64,000 bases of DNA from Pseudomonas sp. LS1212 (GTDB taxonomy: Bacteria; Pseudomonadota; Gammaproteobacteria; Pseudomonadales; Pseudomonadaceae): positions 905,001-969,000 of the forward strand of contig NZ_CP102951.1 in the NCBI RefSeq assembly GCF_024741815.1, written 5' to 3'. Positions within the stretch are counted from its first letter, which is position 1. Every line of letters starts with the position of its first letter. A program made the translations under genes and the position numbers. Below are positions 54,830 through 63,302 of this stretch, one piece after another. The notes beneath the pieces were generated by a model that did no database searches, was not told the DNA's origin, and was given only the letters and a program-made list of their open reading frames with translations.

Positions 54830-57553
54830 ATGACTGACCCGTCCCGTATGCAAGGGTTTACCCGCCACGCGACACCTGAGCCGGAAGGGCGCTTCTATCG
54901 TCCGCCATTGCCCGACGGTCATGTCGCGCGCCCGCGTTTGTGCGAGCGCTTGAGTGCCGGCCTGGGCGGTTGTCTGCTGCTGGTCAGCGCCCCGGCAGGT
55001 TTCGGCAAGAGCTCCCTGGCAATAGAGTTTTGCCAGGGGCTGCCGCAAGAATGGCGGAGCCTGTGGCTGGGCTTGAGCCGCCGTGACAACGATCCGGGGC
55101 GTTTTCTCGAACGCATGCTCGAAGGCCTGCAGCAGTACTTTCCGCAGCTGGGCAGCCAGGCGCTGGGGCTGTTGAAAATGCGCCAGCGCCACCAGCCATT
55201 CGCCTTCGAGGAGTGGCTCGACGGTCTGCTCGACGAGTTGTCCGAGCAGCTGCTGGCGGACCACCCCTTGCTGCTGGTGCTGGACGACTATCATCTGGCC
55301 CAGGGGCCGGTGCTCGATCGCTGCCTGCAGTTTTTCCTCAATCATCTGCCTGCAGGCCTGGTAGTCATGGTGACCAGTCGCCAGCGTCCCGATTGGCATC
55401 TGGCTCGGCTGCGCCTGTCTCGGCAGTTGCTTGAACTCAATGAACAAGACCTGCGCCTGACCACTGATGAATCTCTGGCAGTACTCGGCCAGCACCGCGG
55501 GCAACTGCGCGGTCAGGCCCTGGAAAGCCTGATCCTGCGCAGCGAAGGCTGGGTAGCCGGACTGCGGTTCTGGCTGCTGGCGGCTGCCGAGGTCGGTGCC
55601 GAGGCATCCCTGCCGCAGGCCTTGCACGGGGGCGAAGGACTGATCCGTGACTATCTGCTGGAGGAGGTGATCGATTGCCTGCCCCAGGAAGTCCAGTCGT
55701 TTCTCTTCGACACCGCCTGCCAGGAGCGTTTCTGCAGCGAACTGTGCGATGCCATGCGTGAAACCCACGACAGTGCCGAAATTCTCCACTACCTGCAGGC
55801 CCATCAGGTGTTTCTGGTGCCGTTGGACGAGCACGGCCACTGGTACCGTTACCATCATCTGTTCTCCGATCTGCTGCGTACCCGCCCGGCCAGCATCTCG
55901 GCGCCCAGCTTGCACCTGCGTGCCTGCCGCTGGTTCAACACCCAGGGCCTGCTCGACGAAGCGGTCGAGCAGGCCCTTCGTGCCGGGCATCTGGATGTGG
56001 CCGCCAACCTGGTGCAGAACCTGTCCGAAGAGCAGCTGTTGGCCGAGCAGAATGTCGGCATGCTGCTGCGCTGGAAGATGGATTTACCCGACAGCCTGCT
56101 CAGCAGTACCCCGCGCTTGATCGTGCTCTACAGTTGGGCGCTGGGCCTGGCGTGCCAGCTCGATGCAGCGCAGGAGCTGGCCAGCCAGTTGAGTCGCTTC
56201 CTGCCAGCGCCCTCGGCCACCGCACAGAAATCGATGCTGGCCCAATGGCTGGCCTTGAGTGGCATCATCGCCCGGGGCCGGGGTGACCGGGCGCAAACCC
56301 TGGCCTACTGCAGCGAAGCCTTGCAAAGCCTGCCACGCAAGCGCTATGGCCAGCGGCTGCTATGCCTGTCGACCTTGTCGAACCTGGCAATCGTCGACAG
56401 CGACTTCTGGCGTGCGCGTGGCTGGAACCGTGAAGCGCTGGAGCTGGCCCAGCGGGTCGGTAATCCCCTGTTCGAAGCGCTGGCCCATTACGACCGGGCC
56501 AGGGTCTTGCATGCGCGGGGAGAAGTGTTACGTTCGCTCGAGGAAATCCGTCAGGGCTTGCAACGCCTGCACGGGTTGTCGGCGCAACGGCTCTATGCCA
56601 TTCGGGCGCGTCTGACCTTGTATGAAGGGTATCTGCTGACCGTGCGCCTGGACTCCCGGGCCGGCCGTGCCAAGCTGCAAGCGGGCCTGGTGGAAGCACG
56701 GGCCTGCCGTGATATCAGCGTGCTGATCGGCCATTGCGCAATTGCCGGGCTCGATGGGTGTGAGGGCCGTTTTGCCGAAGCCTTCACCGAATTGGCCGAG
56801 GCCGAGCGATTGATGCATATCTGGGACGTACCGCCGATTTTCTATCTGGCCATGATTACCCAGGTCAAATGCGAACTGTGGCTGGCCCAGGGCCGTACCG
56901 ATCTGGCCGAAGCCTGGCTGTTGCGACTGTCCCAGACCTATGGCGGCGAGCAAGCGGCAGCCGCACCGGAATTTCACCCGCAACTGCCGTTGCACATCGA
57001 ACTGCTGCGGGCTGCGCTCGAGGCTACCCAGCAACGCTTGCCGCAGGCCGAACAGCGCCTGGAGGTACTGGTCGAGCGCGGCCAGGCCAGCGGTGGGCAG
57101 TTGTTATGCGTCAACGCCTTGAATCAATGGATTGGCCTGTTGCTCGGCAGTGGCCGCGAAAGCCAGGCTCGGCAACTGCTCGCACGTAGCCTCGACGCAG
57201 CCAGTGGCGGAGCCCTGCAACCCTTCCAGCGGTTGATCGCCGAGCACCCGGCATGGCTGCGTGAGCAGTTGCTGCACGGCCCGAGTTGCCCGGTAAAAGC
57301 CTCGCTGCTGGCCTTGCTGCCGGCCAGCGAAATCCATGAGGTGCAGGCCAGTGGCAACGATCAACTCAGCGCCCGCGAACTGGCGGTTCTGCAGCTGATT
57401 GCTCAGGGATACTCGAATCAGGAGATCAGCAATCAGCTGTTTATCTCCCTGCATACGGTCAAGACCCATGCCAGCCATATCAACAGCAAGCTGGGTGTAG
57501 AACGGCGCACCCAGGCTGTGGCCAGGGCCAATGAGTTGGGCCTGCTGGCCTGA
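54830..57553 (+). CDS. LuxR-family large ATP-binding regulator (LAL, MalT-like)
   Basis: This 907-residue regulator has the MalT/STAND layout: Walker A SAPAGFGKSS (near 57), Walker B LLLVLDDYHLA (near 150), a helical TPR-like middle (about 360-800) and a C-terminal LuxR helix-turn-helix (ELAVLQLIAQGYSNQEISN and following, about 845-900). Such proteins need ATP and an inducer to activate target promoters. Its position after the DUF1302-DUF1329 operon suggests control of that cluster. No strong ribosome site precedes the ATG. Confidence 0.92.
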   Translation: MTDPSRMQGFTRHATPEPEGRFYRPPLPDGHVARPRLCERLSAGLGGCLLLVSAPAGFGKSSLAIEFCQGLPQEWRSLWLGLSRRDNDPGRFLERMLEGLQQYFPQLGSQALGLLKMRQRHQPFAFEEWLDGLLDELSEQLLADHPLLLVLDDYHLAQGPVLDRCLQFFLNHLPAGLVVMVTSRQRPDWHLARLRLSRQLLELNEQDLRLTTDESLAVLGQHRGQLRGQALESLILRSEGWVAGLRFWLLAAAEVGAEASLPQALHGGEGLIRDYLLEEVIDCLPQEVQSFLFDTACQERFCSELCDAMRETHDSAEILHYLQAHQVFLVPLDEHGHWYRYHHLFSDLLRTRPASISAPSLHLRACRWFNTQGLLDEAVEQALRAGHLDVAANLVQNLSEEQLLAEQNVGMLLRWKMDLPDSLLSSTPRLIVLYSWALGLACQLDAAQELASQLSRFLPAPSATAQKSMLAQWLALSGIIARGRGDRAQTLAYCSEALQSLPRKRYGQRLLCLSTLSNLAIVDSDFWRARGWNREALELAQRVGNPLFEALAHYDRARVLHARGEVLRSLEEIRQGLQRLHGLSAQRLYAIRARLTLYEGYLLTVRLDSRAGRAKLQAGLVEARACRDISVLIGHCAIAGLDGCEGRFAEAFTELAEAERLMHIWDVPPIFYLAMITQVKCELWLAQGRTDLAEAWLLRLSQTYGGEQAAAAPEFHPQLPLHIELLRAALEATQQRLPQAEQRLEVLVERGQASGGQLLCVNALNQWIGLLLGSGRESQARQLLARSLDAASGGALQPFQRLIAEHPAWLREQLLHGPSCPVKASLLALLPASEIHEVQASGNDQLSARELAVLQLIAQGYSNQEISNQLFISLHTVKTHASHINSKLGVERRTQAVARANELGLLA

Positions 57554-57591
57554 TTGCGGGCGGCGTTCCACTTGCCCGCGATGCGGCCGCC

Positions 57592-58476
57592 TTAGCGCCG
57601 CAATTTTGCGCAATGATCCTCCACCGGCTGCGCCGCCGTGTACCACACATAATCGGCACTACCAGCGGCCACCGGCTTACCCACCTCAGCCAGAATCAAC
57701 ACCACATTCCCCTCGCCAGCCCCCAAGTCCGCCAAGTGCAACGGCACCCCCAGATCCTTGCGCACATGGAAGGCACCGGCCAACAACACCGCAGGCTGCG
57801 GCGCGGCGAGCAGGCGCTCGGCCATGCGCCGGTCACGCTGCTGCTGTACGGCAAGCATGGCCGGCATCTGGCTTTCCGGCAAAAGACCGCAATGCGACTC
57901 GCGGATATCATCGAGCAACGTGGCCTGCACGTGTTTGGTGGTGGAAACATCACCACTCAATACCGGGCGCTGCTTGTAGATCTGCATGATCTGCGCCCGG
58001 TCCAGGTTGGCTGACAGCAACGGGTACGGCTGGCGCAGCGCGTAAGTTGCCAGCGCGCCATACACCCCCCAATCCCAATTGGCCTGCCAACTCAGCGCGC
58101 GGAACGGATCGGCCGGTAGCTGCCCGGCACGGGTCGCGGCCTGCACCGCATCGACGTTTGCCTGCTGGTCCGGGTTGAGCATTTCCATCAGCAGGCTGCC
58201 TTGCGGGCGTTGCGCCGCCAACTCGCGCAGCAGCCAGAGCTGCAGGGCGTGGTGATCGGGATTGTCATGCTGCTCACCGACCAGCACCCGTGGTGCGGCA
58301 GCCAGGCGCTCGACCAGCTCTTGAGGGCTGAGGGCGCGGCCAGTGGCGAGTTCGCGGATCACCCCGAGCTCGGCATGATCACGACCTTGCGGCGCGATCG
58401 GAGCCGGTGGTGGCAATACTTGATGGGATTGGCAGGCCGCCAGCAACGTAAACAGGCAAAGCAACAGAATGCGCAT
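57592..58476 (-). CDS. phuW: ChaN-family heme-binding lipoprotein (PhuW)
   Basis: This 294-residue protein has a lipoprotein signal with LLAAC (Cys15) and the ChaN-family motifs VLVGEQHDNPDHHALQ and LLAGAFHVRKDLGVP. Family members bind heme. It is the last gene of the heme uptake operon, 57 bp after the ATPase gene, in the position of phuW in P. aeruginosa. Confidence 0.85.
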   Translation of the reverse strand: MRILLLCLFTLLAACQSHQVLPPPAPIAPQGRDHAELGVIRELATGRALSPQELVERLAAAPRVLVGEQHDNPDHHALQLWLLRELAAQRPQGSLLMEMLNPDQQANVDAVQAATRAGQLPADPFRALSWQANWDWGVYGALATYALRQPYPLLSANLDRAQIMQIYKQRPVLSGDVSTTKHVQATLLDDIRESHCGLLPESQMPAMLAVQQQRDRRMAERLLAAPQPAVLLAGAFHVRKDLGVPLHLADLGAGEGNVVLILAEVGKPVAAGSADYVWYTAAQPVEDHCAKLRR

Positions 58477-58533
58477 CGGGTTTCCTTAAAAGGCAGTTGC
58501 CCCCTCGACCATTCGTGGAGGAGGGGGCTGTTA

Positions 58534-59301
58534 TCAGCGCGCGATAATCAATGGGTGGCCACGTTCAGGATGCTGTTGGATAAGCACCTGCAGCCCATAC
58601 ACCGCCTCCAGCGCCTCGGCAGTCAAGACGTCATCCGGCGAGCCATAGGCATGCGGGCGACCTTGCTGTAACAGCAGCAGATGGTCGCAATAGCGCGCCG
58701 CCAGGTTGAGGTCGTGCAGGATCACCAATACCGCCGCCCCGCGTCCGGCGAAATCGCGTACCGCCTGCAGGATAGTGTGCTGGTGCAGCGGGTCGAGCAT
58801 CGATGTCGGCTCGTCGAGTAGCAGGGTCTGCCCCTCGGCGCCCGGCCACAACTGCGCCAGCACCCGTGCCAGGTGCACGCGCTGCCGTTCACCACCAGAA
58901 AGGGCCAGGTAACTGCGCCCGGCCAGGTGGCTGGCGTCGGCGGCGCTCAGTGCCTGGGCAACGGTTTCGGCATCGCGCACGCGGCCACTGGCATGGGGCA
59001 GGCGGCCCATGCCGACCACTTCGTTCACCGAAAAGGCAAAGTTCAGCGTCGAGCTCTGGGGCAGTACCGCCAGGCGTTTCGCGCGCTCCTGGCCTGCCCA
59101 GTCGGCCAGCCGCCGTCCCTCCAGGCTGACCTCGCCTTGCGTAGCCGGCAACTCGCCGCACAAGGCGCCGAGCAAGGTGCTTTTGCCCGCCCCGTTGGGC
59201 CCCAGCACACCGAGTACTTCACCCGGTCGCAGTTCGATGTCGATGTCCGCCAACACGGTGCGAGTGCCGCGCCGTACCAGCAAGTTCTTTGCCCGCAGCA
59301 T
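58534..59301 (-). CDS. phuV: Heme ABC transporter ATPase
   Basis: This 255-residue ABC ATPase has Walker A LGPNGAGKSTLL (near 35), the signature LSGGERQRVHLARVL (near 137) and Walker B LLLDEPTSMLD (near 165). With the permease and the periplasmic protein it imports heme into the cytoplasm. Its ATG overlaps the permease stop by 1 nt (TGATG). Confidence 0.95.
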   Translation of the reverse strand: MLRAKNLLVRRGTRTVLADIDIELRPGEVLGVLGPNGAGKSTLLGALCGELPATQGEVSLEGRRLADWAGQERAKRLAVLPQSSTLNFAFSVNEVVGMGRLPHASGRVRDAETVAQALSAADASHLAGRSYLALSGGERQRVHLARVLAQLWPGAEGQTLLLDEPTSMLDPLHQHTILQAVRDFAGRGAAVLVILHDLNLAARYCDHLLLLQQGRPHAYGSPDDVLTAEALEAVYGLQVLIQQHPERGHPLIIAR

Positions 59302-60338
59302 CAGGAACGCCCCCGTACCAGCAAATAGAGGAAGAAGGGCGCACCGATGAGCGCGGTCACGATCCCGATTGGCAACTCAGCCGGCGCCAACATCAGGCGC
59401 GCGACCAGATCGGCCAGCAACAACAGGCTGGCGCCGGCAAGCAACGAAGCCGGTAGCAGCACCCGGTGATCGGGGCCCACCAGCAGGCGCATCAGATGCG
59501 GCACCACCAGGCCGATGAAGCCGATCAAGCCGGCCGCTGCCACCGCGGCGCCGACGCCCAGGGCCGTACAGATCACCAGTTCCAGCTTGATCCGTTCGAT
59601 ATCGAAGCCCAGGTGACGGGCTTCCGACTCGCCAAGCAGCATCGCATTGAGCGCTGCCGCCCGGCGCGGCAACCACAACGAGACACCCACCGCCACGATC
59701 AGCAACGGCCACAAGCGCGGATAGCTGGCGCCGTTCAGGCTGCCAAGGTTCCAGAAGGTCAGGGTGCGCAGCGTCGCGTCGTCGGCGAGATAAGTGAACA
59801 GACCGACACCGGCGCCGGCCATGGCCGTCATCGCCACACCCGCCAGGAGCATGGTCGCGACATTGGTCTGCCCATCGCTGCGACCGAAGCGATACACCAC
59901 CGCAGTGACGATCAGGCCGCCGACGAAGGCGCAAACCGATAGCAGATAGGGCTCGATCGACGGTGGCAACCCTCCCAGCATACTGCCGCTGACAATGGCC
60001 ATGGCCGCACCCAGCGCCGCGCCACCGGAAACGCCGACCAGCCCCGGGTCTGCCAGCGGGTTGCGGAATAACCCCTGCATCGCCACGCCGGAAAGTGCCA
60101 ACACCGAGCCGACAGCAATGCCGAGCAAACTGCGCGGCAAACGGATCTGACCGAGGATCAGCTCTGCCTGTTGCGTACCGCTGCCGTCGACCGGCAGCCC
60201 GAGCAGGCGCAGCCCGGCCAGCAGGGTATCGCTCAATGGCAGGCTGACCGGCCCCAGGGCAAGGGACAGCCAGAACACCAACAACAGCAACAGGCCAAGC
60301 GTGATCAGCATCGGACGCGGGCGAACAATGGCCGTCAT
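59301..60338 (-). CDS. phuU: Heme ABC transporter permease
   Basis: This 345-residue FecCD-family permease has about ten membrane segments. LSGVAMQGLFRNPLADPGLVG and the ATPase-contact helix region GLIGFIGLVVPHLMRLLVG are diagnostic. It overlaps phuT by 4 nt and phuV by 1 nt. Confidence 0.95.
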   Translation of the reverse strand: MTAIVRPRPMLITLGLLLLLVFWLSLALGPVSLPLSDTLLAGLRLLGLPVDGSGTQQAELILGQIRLPRSLLGIAVGSVLALSGVAMQGLFRNPLADPGLVGVSGGAALGAAMAIVSGSMLGGLPPSIEPYLLSVCAFVGGLIVTAVVYRFGRSDGQTNVATMLLAGVAMTAMAGAGVGLFTYLADDATLRTLTFWNLGSLNGASYPRLWPLLIVAVGVSLWLPRRAAALNAMLLGESEARHLGFDIERIKLELVICTALGVGAAVAAAGLIGFIGLVVPHLMRLLVGPDHRVLLPASLLAGASLLLLADLVARLMLAPAELPIGIVTALIGAPFFLYLLVRGRS

Positions 60339-61222
60339 CGGCTGATCTCGGCGGTCTGGGACTTCACGGCAGGATAAAACGCAGTCGCAAGCATGCTCAG
60401 TGCATCCGGCACCCGTGGGCCGAGCCCGCCCACCAGCAGCGTCGGGTCGATCACCAGTACCCGGCCATCGCGCCCGGCTCGGGTTTGCGCCAGGACCGGA
60501 TTCTGTTCGAGCAGCGCAGCACGTGCTGCATCGCCCTGCAGGCGGCCACCGGCAAAAATGATCACCTCTGGATCGAGGGCCAGCATGGCTTCATTGGAAA
60601 CCGGCTTGTAGCCGTTGTGTTCACCCAGGCTTTGCCCCCCGGCCTGGCTGATGATCCAGGCGGCCAGCGTGTCTTTGCCGGCCACCTGCAGGTTGCCGCC
60701 GGAATGGCTGAGCAGCATCATCACCCGGGGCGCCTGGTACTGCTGTTGGGCCTGTTTGACCCACGCGGCCTGGCTTTGCAGACGCTGGCGATACCCCCAC
60801 ATCAGCGCTTGTGCCTGGGCCTGGTTGCCGAGCAATTGCCCGAGCTGGGTCAGGTTGTGTTCCAGAGCCTGCACGTCGGCCCTGGCCGAGAGCAATTCGA
60901 TGCGTACGCCACCGGCCTTGAGCTGCTCCAACACAGGCGGTGGTCCCATTTCATTGCTACCGAGCAGAATATCCGGCCGCAAGGCCAGAATACCTTCGGC
61001 CGCCAACTGGCGCTGGTAGCCGATGCCCGGCAGGTTTTGCAGTGAACGCGGGTACTGGCTGGTGCTGTCGACACCGACCAGTTTGCTTTCACCGCCAAGC
61101 GCAACCACCCATTCGCTGAATGCACCGCCGGCACTGACCCAGCGTTGGGGCAGGGCATCGGCGGCAGTGGCCATCTGGCTGAGCAGCGCGCCAGCGCAGG
61201 CCAGCAGTGTTGTCAAACGCAT
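60335..61222 (-). CDS. phuT: Periplasmic heme-binding protein
   Basis: This 295-residue protein has a signal peptide (about 1-21, ending TAADAL) and the type III periplasmic binding fold with VVALGGESKLVGVDSTSQYP, which contains the expected Tyr for heme iron (Tyr near 58). It delivers heme from the outer-membrane receptor to the ABC transporter. It lies 12 bp after phuS. Confidence 0.93.
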   Translation of the reverse strand: MRLTTLLACAGALLSQMATAADALPQRWVSAGGAFSEWVVALGGESKLVGVDSTSQYPRSLQNLPGIGYQRQLAAEGILALRPDILLGSNEMGPPPVLEQLKAGGVRIELLSARADVQALEHNLTQLGQLLGNQAQAQALMWGYRQRLQSQAAWVKQAQQQYQAPRVMMLLSHSGGNLQVAGKDTLAAWIISQAGGQSLGEHNGYKPVSNEAMLALDPEVIIFAGGRLQGDAARAALLEQNPVLAQTRAGRDGRVLVIDPTLLVGGLGPRVPDALSMLATAFYPAVKSQTAEISR

Positions 61223-61234
61223 CGGGACGCTTCC

Positions 61235-62305
61235 TTAGCCGATCAAGGTTTTGGCGGATTCTGCCAGGGCACGCCAGTCGTCACGCTCCGGGATGCCCGG
61301 TTTGCGCGCGCCGAACAGCTGGATGACCAGCTCGCCCTCGGCATCGAAGCCTTCGTAGCTGGTGATGATCCCATCGCTGCTCGGCTTGCGCACGCGCCAC
61401 AGTTCGGTCACCCCGGTGGTCTGGAGGTGCAGGTTGAATTCGGGGTCGAGCACGTTGAACCAGGTGTCCATCCAGCGCAGGTTGCTCACGGTGCCGGAGT
61501 GGATCTGGATGCAGTGCTTGTTGCCGACAAACACCATGACCGGCACTTCGCGCTTGCCCGTTTCTTCGATGACCTTGGTCAACTCGACAGTGGCCAGCGG
61601 CTCGGCCCACTCATGGCCGGCCAGGCGCAAGGCCTGGGTGCGTACCACGTCATGGCGCTTGAGCAAGGCAAAGAAGTGGTGGGTGTCCTGCAACTGCGAC
61701 CATTCAGTGCGCATGGCGGCGGCATCGACTTCGTCGTCAGCGCGCGGTGCCTTGGTTTCTGGCAGGGGTTGCAGGTTCAGCTCGGCAGTCTGCTCCTCGA
61801 CACGGAAATGCTCGACCAATGGCGCCCAGGCGGCTTCATCGCTTTTGGCCGTCAGGTAGACCTTGTGTATAGCCATGCCCTGACGGTCGAACACCTGAAT
61901 GCTGCGCTGTGGACCGCGCGCGGTTTCTTCGTCGACGGCAAACACGCTGGCCCAGCCGCTCAGGAACAGGCGCAGATCGATGTCGGCGGAAACCACCAGG
62001 CCCATCTGACCATTGCCCATCACCGTCACGTCGCGATAGAAACCCTTGCGCTCGTGCACGCAATGCTCGTTGCGGGTCAGCGTCATGATATAGCCCAGCT
62101 CGCCCAATGCCGGCAGCAGCGCGGCCCAGTCCGGGCGCAGGCGCACGGCATCGATCCCCAGGCGGCTGGCCGTAAGCTCGGCCTCGCTGACGCCGAGCCT
62201 GGCAGCGGCATCGCGGGCACGCAGGCCCGCTTGCCCGGCACGCAGCTGTTGCCAGTTCTGGTAGAGCAGCGGCCCGGCGAGCAGGGGCGAAGTGGGTGCG
62301 GTCAT
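61235..62305 (-). CDS. phuS: Cytoplasmic heme trafficking/degradation protein
   Basis: This 356-residue protein belongs to the HemS/PhuS family, with the internally duplicated fold. PhuS carries imported heme to heme oxygenase, while HemS/ChuS relatives degrade heme. The heme His is expected in the C-terminal half (for example the HYxxH-like region around KHCIQIHSG). It lies between tonB and phuT with gaps of 12-16 bp. Confidence 0.92.
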   Translation of the reverse strand: MTAPTSPLLAGPLLYQNWQQLRAGQAGLRARDAAARLGVSEAELTASRLGIDAVRLRPDWAALLPALGELGYIMTLTRNEHCVHERKGFYRDVTVMGNGQMGLVVSADIDLRLFLSGWASVFAVDEETARGPQRSIQVFDRQGMAIHKVYLTAKSDEAAWAPLVEHFRVEEQTAELNLQPLPETKAPRADDEVDAAAMRTEWSQLQDTHHFFALLKRHDVVRTQALRLAGHEWAEPLATVELTKVIEETGKREVPVMVFVGNKHCIQIHSGTVSNLRWMDTWFNVLDPEFNLHLQTTGVTELWRVRKPSSDGIITSYEGFDAEGELVIQLFGARKPGIPERDDWRALAESAKTLIG

Positions 62306-62321
62306 GTGAACTCCTTCAGGA

Positions 62322-63059
62322 TCAACGGTTCGCCGTCAGGGCGAATTCTATGGGTATTTCCACGCGGCTGGGCACAGCCCGGCCGTCAACGATTTCCGGG
62401 CGAAAACGCCAGTTTTTCACCGCATCGAGCGCCGCCTGATCAAGGCTGGCCACACCCGAGGATCCTGTCAGCGCGAGTTTTTGCTGCTGACCGCGCTCAT
62501 CCAGCTGCACCTCGACCCGCACGATACCTTGTTGGTTGCGGCGTCGGGCCACAGAAGGGTAACGGGGTGCTGGCGGTGGGGTGACGAAGCTGGGGCGCAG
62601 GCTGACCATGGGGGTGAGCGATGGGGCGGGTGCGGCAACGGCCGGCGCCGTCGGGCTGACGGTTTTCGCGGGTGCAGGCTGGGCGTCCGTTTGCACCGTT
62701 GCAGGTGTCGAGCGAGCGGGTTGCGAGGGGCGCGACTCAGGACGCCGCTGCGGTGGCGGCGGCGTCTTGGCGATGACAGGTGATGTCGTGACCGGGTGTG
62801 GCTTGGGCTGCGTAGCCTCCAGTTTGGGCGTCACTGGCACTTTCGGCGGCGTCGGTGCCTCGATCTGCTTGAGCTCAGGTTCTGGTTGGGCACGCGGTGC
62901 CGGCACAGGTTGGGAGACCGGTGCAAGGCTGACCAGTTGAATCGCCATCGGTGGTTGCCAGGCCAGCGGCTCGGGCTCTGCCCGGAGGTCGCGCAGCAGC
63001 CAGCCCACGCTCAAATGCAGCGCGATGGAAACAAGCAGGTAAGACCAAAAGTGCTTCAT
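62322..63059 (-). CDS. tonB: TonB protein of the heme uptake operon
   Basis: This 245-residue protein has a single N-terminal membrane segment (about 5-22). A long Pro/Ala/Lys-rich linker spans the periplasm (about 45-160) and a C-terminal TonB domain follows (YPSVARRRNQQGIVRVEV, then LDQAALDAVKNWRFRP). It transmits energy to TonB-dependent receptors. It is the first gene of the phu operon, divergent from phuR. A Fur-box-like site lies upstream. Confidence 0.9.
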   Translation of the reverse strand: MKHFWSYLLVSIALHLSVGWLLRDLRAEPEPLAWQPPMAIQLVSLAPVSQPVPAPRAQPEPELKQIEAPTPPKVPVTPKLEATQPKPHPVTTSPVIAKTPPPPQRRPESRPSQPARSTPATVQTDAQPAPAKTVSPTAPAVAAPAPSLTPMVSLRPSFVTPPPAPRYPSVARRRNQQGIVRVEVQLDERGQQQKLALTGSSGVASLDQAALDAVKNWRFRPEIVDGRAVPSRVEIPIEFALTANR

Positions 63060-63081
63060 GCACGTTCGTCTCGTTTTGAAA

Positions 63082-63106
63082 GATAATGCGCATGGTAATT
63101 ATTTGC
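63082..63106. promoter_or_regulatory. Probable Fur box between tonB and phuR
   Basis: GATAATGCGCATGGTAATTA followed by TTTGC resembles the Fur consensus GATAATGATAATCATTATC (about 11 of 19 positions on the best frame). It lies 23 bp before tonB and about 200 bp before phuR in the shared divergent promoter region, so it should give iron repression of both. Confidence 0.6.
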
Positions 63107-63302
63107 ATTTACAAGTCAAGCTGGATTATCTTCTCCACCGCTGCCAAACAAGCGTTTGCATAGACCAGCCCCTCGCAGAAAGGGACAGAGCGCTGTGATT
63201 ACTAAAAAAATCAGACACATGCCGGACAGCTCCACCCGCTGACGCAGGGCCGCAAAAAGGCCTGGCAGCGCGTGCCCGCTGTCAGACCCAGGAGTAATTT
63301 AG

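Noticed and set aside
54776..55990. Minus-strand open frame of 404 codons opposite the LAL gene
   Set aside because: Low-complexity Gln-rich shadow; the LAL regulator has full STAND motifs.
61145..62584. Plus-strand open frame of 479 codons opposite phuS and tonB
   Set aside because: Shadow of phuS and tonB, both well supported; no motif in the translation.
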